Source of the DNA: Blautia faecis
GTDB lineage: Bacteria; Bacillota; Clostridia; Lachnospirales; Lachnospiraceae
Assembly: GCF_020554845.1 (NCBI RefSeq)
Contig: NZ_JAJCIA010000040.1
Coordinates: 1-33,036 of the forward strand
Length of the DNA: 33,036 bases
Reading direction: 5' to 3'
Under the pieces are notes generated by a model. The model was not told where the DNA came from and did not search any database. It saw nothing but the letters and a program-made list of their open reading frames with translations. Below are positions 25,250-33,036 of the stretch, piece after piece; position 1 is the stretch's first letter, and each line of letters begins with the position of its first letter. Both the position numbers and the translations under genes were made by a program.

Positions 25250-25843
25250 ATGGATACCCCGACTATTACACAATACTACAGAGAATCGGACCCGGCCAGA
25301 CGTCTGGCACTTTTGAATATGTCAATTGAGGCAGGAGAGGAGCCGGAGCTGAATCAGATCCGCAGGGAGCTTTGGGACATCCGTTATCAGGATCCGTCTG
25401 AGCTTGGCGGTGATACCCGGGCTGACGGTTTGATCGCACTGTGGATGCTGATGGAGTTTAATAAGGACAGCGGCAAGCGCTTTATGGGAGTCCGCGGCGG
25501 ACGTAAGGAGATCATGAAACAGCTGAATAAAATGAAATTCCAGGAAATCTGCGCCAAGGGTAAGGATTATGAAGAGCTTCTTTACAGGGAGTGCTGCCAT
25601 ATGGTGAAGACGTATATGGAGCTTAGTGAGTCTGATAAGGCTTATAACAGCACGCTGTTTGGAATTATGAAAATGAGCAGTGAGCGTGCCAAGGACAAGC
25701 TGAAAGCGGATATTTATGATACTGCCGTGGTGCTTCCGCAGACATTGAAGATGGAAGAAGAGCTTGGAATCGTCACCCGCGCCGCCCGGGAAATGTACGA
25801 ACTGCATTTTCCAGGAGAGGGAAGCCTGGGAGCAGACAGATAA
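25250..25843 (+). CDS. Unrecognised protein encoded after glf
   Basis: 197-residue soluble, mostly helical protein that I do not recognise. It has no signal peptide or membrane segment. Visible features are an Asp/Glu/Arg-rich N-terminus, RRELWDIRY near residue 38, and MGVRGGRKEIMKQL near residue 79, followed by a Cys pair (ECCHMVK). AAAGGAG lies seven bases before the ATG, 11 bp after glf, so it is probably in the same transcript. Codon use matches its neighbours, which argues for a real gene. Its link to galactofuranose metabolism is positional only. Confidence 0.75.
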   Translation: MDTPTITQYYRESDPARRLALLNMSIEAGEEPELNQIRRELWDIRYQDPSELGGDTRADGLIALWMLMEFNKDSGKRFMGVRGGRKEIMKQLNKMKFQEICAKGKDYEELLYRECCHMVKTYMELSESDKAYNSTLFGIMKMSSERAKDKLKADIYDTAVVLPQTLKMEEELGIVTRAAREMYELHFPGEGSLGADR

Positions 25844-25870
25844 CATGTCAGGCGAAAAAGCCTGACATGT
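25843..25870 (+). terminator. Strong hairpin after the glf operon
   Basis: ACATGTCAGGC (25843-25853) pairs perfectly over 11 bp with GCCTGACATGT (25860-25870) around GAAAAA; the first base is the last of the stop codon. The downstream tract is ATAAAAAG rather than T-rich, so it may be a 3' stabiliser or a factor-assisted terminator. Confidence 0.55.
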
Positions 25871-25897
25871 ATAAAAAGATATAAAATTATAAAGTCC

Positions 25898-27409
25898 TTA
25901 ATACCGCAGCAGTCTCCGAATCTGGAGCTGGCTGCGGTATTTATTATGCAGCTCCAGTTCCAGCGCCTTCTCACATGCATCCAGAATCACATCATAATAG
26001 GTAAACTGATAAATATTACCTGCAATCTGTACACAATTATACCGCTGCAAAGAAATCCCAATCTGTTCCATGGAAAACTGGAAATCAAGCTTCGCCTGCA
26101 GCATACGCATTAAGGTAAAGGACACAAACCCAATCACAAAATGGGCATTGATCTTATCCGGTGTCCAGATGAAGGTAGCAGAGGAGTCATACTGGCTTTT
26201 GGAATCAAGGAAAATTTTCTCCATATGACGAAGTCCGCTGAAAAGACGATAAGGGGCAAGATTATCCACCTCCAGATTATCAGTAGCAATGGCAGTATAT
26301 CCGTCCAGCTTCAATCCGGTACGCCTTCCGGAAGACTCCCTGGCAAGGCGCTGCTGTCTGGCCTGAAGCTCATGGTAGTATACAAATTGTTTTTCCCTAT
26401 CCTCAAAAATCCGCTCTTTATAAAGAAGAGGGATAGTCTGATGCTTTTCATTCAGAATTTTCATTTCCTGATAACCATCCTTCAGTACCCAATCCTTAAA
26501 TTCTGCATTCGCAGTATGTACCGGCAGACCATAAATATATCCGTCTGCTGGAACTCCATTGCAAATAAAAGGCTCCTCCTCCGGACGCACAGGTGCAGTA
26601 TTATAAAAGCGGGTTCTGGGATTCTCTCTCTTTAATTGCTTTACGGCATTAAAAACAGACTGGTTCAACACAGTACCACTGGTAGACAGGTCATATGCAA
26701 TGGGAATTCCATTTCTGTCCGTGAGAAGATCCAGGTGAAGGGTGGAATCTGTACGTTTGGCATTGGGCTGCGTGTCAGAGGGCATGCTTCCCGGAATGGA
26801 AAAATTATAGCTGGTGTGATCCAAAAAAGCAGAAGTGGTATCTCTGGAAAGGATGCTGCCGGAATGCTCATAAATCCACTTCTGCAGATCTTTTTGCAGT
26901 TTCACGATAACATGAAAGGCAGAATCCAGGTCTTCGTCTGAGATGCTTCCGGATTCTTCGAAGTAGATTCCTTTTTCAATAGCTTCATTCCAGGTGCAAT
27001 TTGGGTAAAGCGCACGGGAAATGACCATATATCGGAAAAGTTCTTCTATATTATAGGAGAGAGATAGATTCCAGGTCCTGGTACGCCAGAAAATGTCCAG
27101 CTGAAGCTCCTTATAAAGGTATTTCAGAATGCCGTAGCCTACATTTTTCAGAGAGTGTTCTCCCGGTGAGAGAGCAGTAGTAAGGTCAACATATACCACA
27201 GAGTTCTTTTTGGCTTCTCGTTCCTGGTTCATATCAGCGACAACCTTCTCGAAATGGCTGATGGGATCCGGGTAATCCTTCTTTAAATCTTCCAGATATC
27301 CCAACCCCATAATGGTTTTCTGACGAGTGGCTTTCTTCTCTTTATCATAGTAGGATTCGGTGATGGCAAGGTAAGTTCCCTTTGCCTTAGGGGTCTTTTT
27401 GAGAAACAT
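25898..27409 (-). CDS. IS1634-family transposase, second catalytic Asp missing
   Basis: 503-residue protein with the typical IS1634 opening MFLKKTPKAKGTYLAI and overall plan. The first catalytic Asp is D190 in SRDTTSAF and the Glu is E397 in RHMEKIF. Where family members have a VVxDxGL-type segment with the second Asp (about residue 272), this one reads FYNTAPVRPEEEPF. About 35 residues normally found before the LDGYTAIATDNLE segment (near 368) also seem absent. It is therefore probably inactive, though uninterrupted. The ATG at 27409 has AGGAGG seven bases upstream; the frame extends to 27694 without family likeness. A nested hairpin, ATACCGCAGC (25901-25910) with GCTGCGGTAT (25931-25940), covers its last codons. 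Confidence 0.8.
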   Translation of the reverse strand: MFLKKTPKAKGTYLAITESYYDKEKKATRQKTIMGLGYLEDLKKDYPDPISHFEKVVADMNQEREAKKNSVVYVDLTTALSPGEHSLKNVGYGILKYLYKELQLDIFWRTRTWNLSLSYNIEELFRYMVISRALYPNCTWNEAIEKGIYFEESGSISDEDLDSAFHVIVKLQKDLQKWIYEHSGSILSRDTTSAFLDHTSYNFSIPGSMPSDTQPNAKRTDSTLHLDLLTDRNGIPIAYDLSTSGTVLNQSVFNAVKQLKRENPRTRFYNTAPVRPEEEPFICNGVPADGYIYGLPVHTANAEFKDWVLKDGYQEMKILNEKHQTIPLLYKERIFEDREKQFVYYHELQARQQRLARESSGRRTGLKLDGYTAIATDNLEVDNLAPYRLFSGLRHMEKIFLDSKSQYDSSATFIWTPDKINAHFVIGFVSFTLMRMLQAKLDFQFSMEQIGISLQRYNCVQIAGNIYQFTYYDVILDACEKALELELHNKYRSQLQIRRLLRY

Positions 27410-27502
27410 AGGGGTCCTCCTGTATGCTTTATCATTTGAAAATGAAGATGGTGCGTAATCCTTGTTTGCCAATTGTATAAGTGCATTGGTTTTCTGGCAG
27501 TT

Positions 27503-27531
27503 ATTATACCACACGAAAGAATGTACATCAA
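27503..27531 (-). promoter_or_regulatory. Transposase promoter
   Basis: On the minus strand, -35 TTGATG (27526-27531) and -10 TATAAT (27503-27508) are 17 bp apart. The start would lie about 85 nt before the transposase ATG. This makes the upstream in-frame extension to 27694 unlikely to be coding. Confidence 0.7.
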
Positions 27532-27822
27532 GATACACCATGAGTAAATACGAAAATCGGAGCGAATATAGTTTAGAAAACAGGGCGTGAAATTGTGCAA
27601 TATGCTGAAATTCAGACAGGGGAAAATGGAGTAAACATGTAGCTTTTTTGCCCTGTGAAAGCAGAAAAAATAAGAATTTGTGTGCTTTTTTCAATTAAAA
27701 GTCGAAAATAACTACAGTACACCAAAATACACATTATAAAAATACGAAAATGAAGACCGAATCGTGCCAGATTTCTTAGTGAAACGGCAGAAAACAGGGA
27801 TTTTTCAGGTGATTATAAATTA

Positions 27823-27851
27823 TTGCTCCTTTAAAATCAGTGTGATATGAT
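27823..27851 (+). promoter_or_regulatory. Candidate promoter for the surface-protein gene
   Basis: -10 TATGAT (27846-27851) is preceded directly by TGA, giving an extended -10. TTGCTC (27823-27828) lies 17 bp upstream as a weak -35. The leader would be about 77 nt. Confidence 0.55.
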
Positions 27852-27934
27852 GATGAAAATGGATTTTGGGCTACTTCTGCCTGCAAAACCACACTGAAAA
27901 AAGGAAAACCCGATCTTAAAAAGGAGGTTGTAAC

Positions 27935-30900
27935 ATGAAAAAGAATTCAAGGCTGAAATCGTTTTTTGCCATACTTTTGGCGGTATCTATGATATTCCAG
28001 CAGTCCAGTCTGACTGTTCTGGCAACAGACGATACCTACGTTGAGGACGCGACGGCAACACCGACTCCGTCTGAAAGCGAAGCAGAAGCATACGCAACAG
28101 AGGGAACGGAACCGGTTGCTGAGAAACAGGAAGAACCTCAGCAAATGCAGGAAACTCCTGCTGCGGAACAAGCTCAGGAGCCAACGGAAGCACCTGCCGA
28201 GCAGCCAACAGAAGCGCCAACAGAGCAGCCGACGGAAGCACCAGCAGAGCAGCCGACAGAAGCACCAGCAGAGCAGCCAACAGAGGCGCCTGCAGCAGCT
28301 CCGACAGAAACACCTGCAACAGAGCCTACAGCGGCACCAGCAGCAGAAGTGACGGAAGCTCCTGCAGCACCGGAAGCTACAGCAACACCAGCTGCCGAGG
28401 CAACTGCAACTCCGACACCGGAAGTCAGCGCGTCCCCAAGTGAGACACCGACTCCGACAGAAGCACCGAAGACTTCTTTCAGATACGAAGACAGTCGTGT
28501 AGTGATTACAGCAACAGCTCCGGAAGATGCAAACCTTCAACAGGATGCAGAAATCAAAGCTGACTACATCGCACCTGGCACCGATCGCTACAATGCAGCA
28601 GTAGCAGCATTCAACAGCCAGCTGAGCAGCCAGTTGGGACTGGACGCTGAGAATACGGAAGCTGAGTACGTACTTTACGATGTATATTTCCTGACCGCCG
28701 ACGGAAGCAGAATTGAACCTGAAAGCGGAAATGTAAAAGTAGATATGAGCTTCAAGAAAATTCAGGAAAGCACCGTTGACGGCGACGTCGTAAATAAAAA
28801 TGTTGTCCACCTGGACAATGATGGACAGGCCGAAGTTGTAACCGAATACGTAAACACAAACGCAGACGGCGAGATCACCTCTATGGGTTTTACGCAGGAT
28901 AGTTTTTCAATTGTGGGTGGCGTGACGACTTATGATGTTGAAACATCTGGAGGCGAAGGAAACAGTGAAAATGCATTAAAGTTAGATGCTTATATTACTA
29001 ATGTAATAATACAGGATGCTAACCAGCAGACTATTACATCTCTTACAGAGACGACTACAGAAAGTAAAAGAACTGAATCATTTAATTTAGTTGGATATTT
29101 TGGAAATATTCCAGTAGATGAACTTGAAAAGCATGGCTGGAAAGTGGAATATCAGATTCCTGAACAGGACAAAATTAAACTTGAAGAACCGACGTCTGGT
29201 ACGATAAAAAATGGTAGTAACGAAGTTATTGGAAATTATAGAATAACAACCGACGGATTTGTCAGTATGGAATTTGATAAGGACAAATTAGGTCATGGAA
29301 CAGCAGTTGGAGGCAATTTTACCTGTTGGGCATATTTAGATTGCACAGACATAACTACTACTGGAGATGTAACATTAAAGTTTAATGATAAGGTTGAAAA
29401 TAATGTTACAATTCGCGTAATTAAAAAAGAACAGTTGGAAATAAAGAAAGTTGCTGAAGTACCTGTAGTAAATTATGAGAATAATGAGATTACGTATACA
29501 TACACAGTTAAAGTGTCATCTCCTACAGGAACGGTAAAATCAATTGATTTTGTAGATAAACTGGAAAAATGGTCTTCAGACGCGAATCTTAGTTGGAGCA
29601 GTTTAACTATAGAATGTAATGATCCACTTGTTAGTGTAGCATCGGATTGTTTAACTATATCTACGGAAAATAAAACTATATCAGGAACATTGCCTTGTTT
29701 ATCAGTAGGTGAATTTTATACTATTACGTATAAAATTACGGAAAAATTCAATGAACCAGTAAATGGCAAGTTTTCAGAGAATAATACTGCAAAAGCAAAG
29801 ACGAATCCATCAGGAAAACTGGAGGATTTAATAGAAGTAGAAGCCAAAAGCAATCCGGAGGTTAATTATACAAGCAAAGATTATAAAGATGTTGTAGTTG
29901 ATAAAAAAGGAACTGGAGTTCAAGGCGATGATGGAAAGATTACATGGACTTATACAGTAACAGTTTCTTCACCACATGGCACTGGGGATGAAATTGACTT
30001 TAAAGATCAATTAAAGAGTGATGCAAAAGGTACAAGTCGTAAGGTTAAATCAGATTCCTTGTCTGTTAAGAAAAAAACAAATACAGCACCTGATGGTATA
30101 AATGTTACGTCGGAAAATTATCTGAAGGTTTCAGGTGATGAATTGCTTAAAGCGGATTCCATTGCAGTGTCTGGAAAATTGCCAGCGCTTAATGCTGGTG
30201 AATCTTATGAAATTACGTATCAGGTAGAAGAAAGTGGATTTACCGAAAGCAATTTTACAGCAAATGGAAAAAATACAGCGTATGCCAAGGTAACTGAAAA
30301 AGTTAAAGATGAGCACTCATCAGAGCCGACAATTTATTATGGTATTCCTAATTTAAATAAAAATGGAAATTATGATGCTGAAAACAATAAGGTAAATTGG
30401 ACTATTGAGGTAAATAATAATTTTGCTAGCCTTGAAGGATATGAAGTTAGTGATATATTATTACAAAATGACATTCAGCAGAATGCTGATATTATAGCAA
30501 AGGTTACGATTCAGAAAACTGGATGGCTGGATGTTAAGCTGGTAGATGATGTAAAGTTACCTATAAAATTTTATACTGATAGTAATGGAAAACCATGTAT
30601 GGAAGATGCTGCCGGTAAGGTGACTGAATTATATACAATTAGAGATTTTATAAAAATTGAATATTCTACCATGGTACCAGATGATAATAATTATTATGTT
30701 AAATATAATAATACGGCTAATATTGAAAAAGGAGGGGAAAATAAAGGAGAATCCAAAAAAGATGTTGATGCCATTAAACCAATAGTAACAAAGGATGATG
30801 CTATTGTAACTGAGAATAAGGATTCTGATGCAGTTAATCTGGCATGGACAACTTCTATAACAATTCCTGCTGATGGAATAAAAGTGGGTTCTTATTTTGA

Positions 30901-33036
30901 AGATTATCTGGAAAACCCATGGAGCGGTTCTGAACCTAAATTAGGCAGTTGGTTTACAAAAGAACAATTAGATAGCATGACGGTAACAGGAATAAATAAG
31001 AGCGATTATATAATTACTTATATTCAAACTGAAAATAATGCGAATTATTTCAAGGGATTTAAAATTACATTTAATAAAGCAATTTCTTATTCTGAGGTGA
31101 AACAGATTAGTCTTAGTTATTCTTCAACTGGTTATGTAGGAAATTTAAAAGCTGGAGAGAAGAAAGAGTTTGTTAATGAGGCTAAATTTACGCAGGACGG
31201 AAAGCAAACGACAGATAAAGGAAAAGGATTATATTCTAAAGAGTCAACCGGTCCAAAAGTTGACAAGGAAAATTTAACAGAGGATGGTTCTGTAAAGGAT
31301 GCATTTTATAGCTGTGATAATAGTAAAAAGATAAGAATATATTATCGTGTTGTAATTGATACAGAAAGTTTAACTGAGAATATTGTTTATGAGGATGTGT
31401 TTCCGAATTATGGTACATTAGTTACTTCAGACTGGAAATACGATGGGAAAGAATGCGACTCAAATAACTCAAGGAAGGGCATTATTGTTCGGTATCTATC
31501 GGATACTACAGAAGCTGATAATTTGCGAGGAGTATTTGGTAATTTAGGCTTTGATTATTATGCAGCGAGTAGAATGGATGTCACCGAATCAAAAACAGGA
31601 TCTTTTACAATAACCGTTGATAAGGATGCTATTGGTATTCATAGTAATGGCAATTGGTTTGCTCCGTATGGCGAGAGACCTAAACTTGTACTTTATTATG
31701 CAATTGATTATGATCTGAACAGTGTGGGTCTTACTGATCGAAATGATTGTGTTATAACCAATAATGGTACCGTATCATCAGGCGGAAAAAGTGATTCTTC
31801 TTCTGCAACAGCGACTGTAGAAATGAGTAAAGTAAGTAAATCTTCTGCAGGCTATCATGATGATACTAATACAATTAGTTATGCTGTTACAATTAACCCT
31901 GCTGGTGAAGAGGTGCTGGACGGAAATAATTTGACTGTTACAGATACGTTAAATTATACAGATCATGTAAATGACATAAAGGGAATTTCTTTAATTCCAG
32001 GTTCTGCAAAACTTTATCGAAGAAATGCGGATGGATCTAAAGGAGAGGATATAACTCCTAATGGAGGATGGATTTCAGTAACAGATGCAAATGGAATTTG
32101 TACTTTAGTAGCAAGTGTTCCAGATAAAACTGCATGTATTTTGGAATATAAATATTTGTTTGAGTACAAAAATATTAGTCGAAAGGACTATTTGATTTCT
32201 AATACAGCAGTTGTTTCAGGAGAAGCAAATAAGAAATGGACATCCACAGTGTCTACTCAGCTGAAAGATCAGGGAAGCGATGTAATTGCAAACACAGAGA
32301 GTACAATGCTTACATTAGTAAAACGAGATTCTCAAAATGCTGCGCTTTTCTTAGAGGGAGCAGTTTACAAGCTGGAAAAATATAATGGAACTAAATGGGT
32401 AACAGTCGGTGAAAATTATACAACTGATAAAAATGGTGTTGTCCAGCTTGGGGAAGAGATTAACGGTAAAATTGTTATGAAATATAACTATGCATACCGT
32501 TTAACAGAAATTAAAGCGCCAAATAATTATAAATGTGCATCTGAACCAATTTATATTTACTTGAAAGAGGCAAGCAGTAGTGTATCATACAAACCAACAG
32601 GTTTTGATGAATCAAAAGCATTGGGAAGCAATGGTGGATATATTTATGTTTCAGACGAAAAGGATCTTACTGAAAAAATAAGTATTCCAGTAGAAAAGCG
32701 TTGGGATGATGCTAATAATAAAGAAGGATTCAGACCATCTAAAATTACAGTAGTATTAATAAAAAATGGAACGGAAACAAAGACGACGTTAGAACTTACT
32801 GCTGATAATGATTGGAAGGGTGAATTTAGTAAACTTGACAAATTTGATAGTGCCGGTGATTTAATTTCCTATGGAATTAAGGAAATTGAAGTGAATTATT
32901 ATCCGAAACCTGATGTTACAGGAGATGCAACTAAGGGATTTGTAGTTACGAATAAACGTACACCAGAGATGGTAGACATTTCGGTAAGCAAGAGCTGGGA
33001 CGACAGCAACAACCAGGACGGAAAACGAGTGGGAGA
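27935..33036 (+). CDS. Giant secreted surface adhesin with SpaA/Cna-B modules, 3' end outside window
   Basis: I read this frame by eye and found no stop in 1700 codons to the window edge. The ATG at 27935 follows the strong site AAAAAGGAGG. Residues 1-30 form a signal peptide (Lys/Arg start, hydrophobic FFAILLAVSMIF, probable cleavage after VLA). About 60-178 is a Pro/Thr/Glu/Ala stalk with EQPTEAPA repeats. About 180-330 is a globular domain. About six diverged beta-rich modules follow; two share TYTV-x-VSSP with a following IDF-x-D. A SpaA-like domain lies near 1455-1550, a Cna-B domain at 1582-1678, and a second Cna-B starts near 1680. Such proteins are usually sortase-anchored by a C-terminal LPxTG, not visible here. 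The DNA from about 28975 to 32960 is clearly more AT-rich than the ends. Confidence 0.88.
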   Translation, partial: MKKNSRLKSFFAILLAVSMIFQQSSLTVLATDDTYVEDATATPTPSESEAEAYATEGTEPVAEKQEEPQQMQETPAAEQAQEPTEAPAEQPTEAPTEQPTEAPAEQPTEAPAEQPTEAPAAAPTETPATEPTAAPAAEVTEAPAAPEATATPAAEATATPTPEVSASPSETPTPTEAPKTSFRYEDSRVVITATAPEDANLQQDAEIKADYIAPGTDRYNAAVAAFNSQLSSQLGLDAENTEAEYVLYDVYFLTADGSRIEPESGNVKVDMSFKKIQESTVDGDVVNKNVVHLDNDGQAEVVTEYVNTNADGEITSMGFTQDSFSIVGGVTTYDVETSGGEGNSENALKLDAYITNVIIQDANQQTITSLTETTTESKRTESFNLVGYFGNIPVDELEKHGWKVEYQIPEQDKIKLEEPTSGTIKNGSNEVIGNYRITTDGFVSMEFDKDKLGHGTAVGGNFTCWAYLDCTDITTTGDVTLKFNDKVENNVTIRVIKKEQLEIKKVAEVPVVNYENNEITYTYTVKVSSPTGTVKSIDFVDKLEKWSSDANLSWSSLTIECNDPLVSVASDCLTISTENKTISGTLPCLSVGEFYTITYKITEKFNEPVNGKFSENNTAKAKTNPSGKLEDLIEVEAKSNPEVNYTSKDYKDVVVDKKGTGVQGDDGKITWTYTVTVSSPHGTGDEIDFKDQLKSDAKGTSRKVKSDSLSVKKKTNTAPDGINVTSENYLKVSGDELLKADSIAVSGKLPALNAGESYEITYQVEESGFTESNFTANGKNTAYAKVTEKVKDEHSSEPTIYYGIPNLNKNGNYDAENNKVNWTIEVNNNFASLEGYEVSDILLQNDIQQNADIIAKVTIQKTGWLDVKLVDDVKLPIKFYTDSNGKPCMEDAAGKVTELYTIRDFIKIEYSTMVPDDNNYYVKYNNTANIEKGGENKGESKKDVDAIKPIVTKDDAIVTENKDSDAVNLAWTTSITIPADGIKVGSYFEDYLENPWSGSEPKLGSWFTKEQLDSMTVTGINKSDYIITYIQTENNANYFKGFKITFNKAISYSEVKQISLSYSSTGYVGNLKAGEKKEFVNEAKFTQDGKQTTDKGKGLYSKESTGPKVDKENLTEDGSVKDAFYSCDNSKKIRIYYRVVIDTESLTENIVYEDVFPNYGTLVTSDWKYDGKECDSNNSRKGIIVRYLSDTTEADNLRGVFGNLGFDYYAASRMDVTESKTGSFTITVDKDAIGIHSNGNWFAPYGERPKLVLYYAIDYDLNSVGLTDRNDCVITNNGTVSSGGKSDSSSATATVEMSKVSKSSAGYHDDTNTISYAVTINPAGEEVLDGNNLTVTDTLNYTDHVNDIKGISLIPGSAKLYRRNADGSKGEDITPNGGWISVTDANGICTLVASVPDKTACILEYKYLFEYKNISRKDYLISNTAVVSGEANKKWTSTVSTQLKDQGSDVIANTESTMLTLVKRDSQNAALFLEGAVYKLEKYNGTKWVTVGENYTTDKNGVVQLGEEINGKIVMKYNYAYRLTEIKAPNNYKCASEPIYIYLKEASSSVSYKPTGFDESKALGSNGGYIYVSDEKDLTEKISIPVEKRWDDANNKEGFRPSKITVVLIKNGTETKTTLELTADNDWKGEFSKLDKFDSAGDLISYGIKEIEVNYYPKPDVTGDATKGFVVTNKRTPEMVDISVSKSWDDSNNQDGKRVG
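28175..28300 (+). repeat. Tandem repeat in adhesin stalk (24-nt unit)
   Basis: The unit GAGCAGCCNACAGAAGCACC plus GCA encodes EQPTEAPA and is repeated about four times with small changes, grading into looser Pro/Thr/Ala repeats up to about 28470. Such in-frame repeats can change copy number by slippage and alter stalk length. Confidence 0.75.

Larger units (their letters stand above)
25871..27720 (-). mobile_element. IS1634-like insertion sequence or remnant, ends undefined
   Basis: The element is inferred from its transposase gene and promoter. I compared the sequence to the left of the stop codon with the region right of the promoter on the opposite strand and found no convincing terminal inverted repeats or target duplication. 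The boundaries given are only the limits of neighbouring features. Diverged copies of ACACCA..AATACGAAAAT (27535-27557 and 27719-27751) may be end-related. Confidence 0.4.
27410..27934. other. Divergent region between transposase and surface-protein gene
   Basis: This AT-rich 525-bp stretch holds the minus-strand transposase promoter and the plus-strand adhesin promoter. I see no other gene. The right end of the insertion sequence should lie here but could not be placed. Confidence 0.5.

Noticed and set aside
27410..27694. N-terminal extension of the transposase frame to 27694
   Set aside because: The transposase promoter lies within it at 27503-27531 and the family start MFLKKT with a strong ribosome site is at 27409.
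27547..27751. AAATACGAAAAT repeated at 27546-27557 and 27740-27751 as possible insertion-sequence end repeats
   Set aside because: Both copies are in direct orientation in AT-rich DNA, the match is short, and no partner is seen at the other end of the element.
27987..28480. Stalk-coding tandem repeats considered as a CRISPR array
   Set aside because: The units are contiguous in-frame codon repeats with no unique spacers.
27947..28810. 287-codon minus-strand frame opposite the adhesin stalk, Cys/Arg/Leu-rich
   Set aside because: It is the antisense of the GCA/ACA/GAG/CCN repeat codons of the plus-strand gene, which has a signal peptide and a strong ribosome site.

Overview
The window looks like chromosomal DNA of a low-to-mid GC Gram-positive anaerobe, most likely a gut Lachnospiraceae (Blautia, Dorea or Coprococcus type). 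The grounds are family resemblance of the proteins, strong AGGAGG-type ribosome sites, the Firmicutes order rimP-nusA-rnpM-ylxQ-infB-rbfA-nrnA-truB-ribF-rpsO-pnp, a DUF1292 protein, an IS1634-type transposase and a Cna-B/SpaA surface protein. The genus is an inference and was not tested by any search.

Layout. 1-175: two tandem tRNA-Glu(CUC) genes on the minus strand, the first cut by the window edge. 643-4950: parE and parC, a type II topoisomerase pair. 5103-14192: one long translation and RNA-maturation operon with a sigma-A-type promoter, a hairpin-rich rimP leader and several structured intercistronic stretches: rimP, nusA, rnpM, ylxQ, infB, rbfA, nrnA, truB, ribF. 14220-17206: rpsO with its own promoter, long leader and terminator, then pnp behind a cloverleaf-like leader. 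17268-19494: dut, a convergent DUF1292 gene and a divergent exodeoxyribonuclease gene. 19546-22201: a GH13 debranching-like protein lacking catalytic residues, overlapping a small DUF5662-like gene. 22356-23891: a PutP-type sodium/solute symporter. 24123-25843: UDP-galactopyranose mutase with an unrecognised partner gene. 25898-27409: an IS1634-like transposase on the minus strand. 27935 to the end: a giant secreted surface protein still open at the window edge.

How the genes fit together. The central block couples transcription (NusA), translation initiation (IF-2), 30S maturation (RimP, RbfA, S15), tRNA modification (TruB), RNA turnover (NrnA, PNPase, RnpM) and flavin cofactor supply (RibF). 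Almost every boundary in it carries a predicted RNA hairpin, which suggests post-transcriptional control, probably including S15 autoregulation and PNPase/RNase processing. The right end is accessory: a decayed-looking transposase lies just upstream of a surface adhesin whose middle 4 kb is visibly more AT-rich than its two ends.

The most notable signals are the mosaic adhesin, the catalytically degenerate GH13 protein, the transposase without its second catalytic Asp, mutually exclusive helices in the rpsO leader, and a 17-nt sequence shared between the parC and rimP start regions. I found no CRISPR array and no clear new defence system. All structures and promoters were read by eye without folding software.
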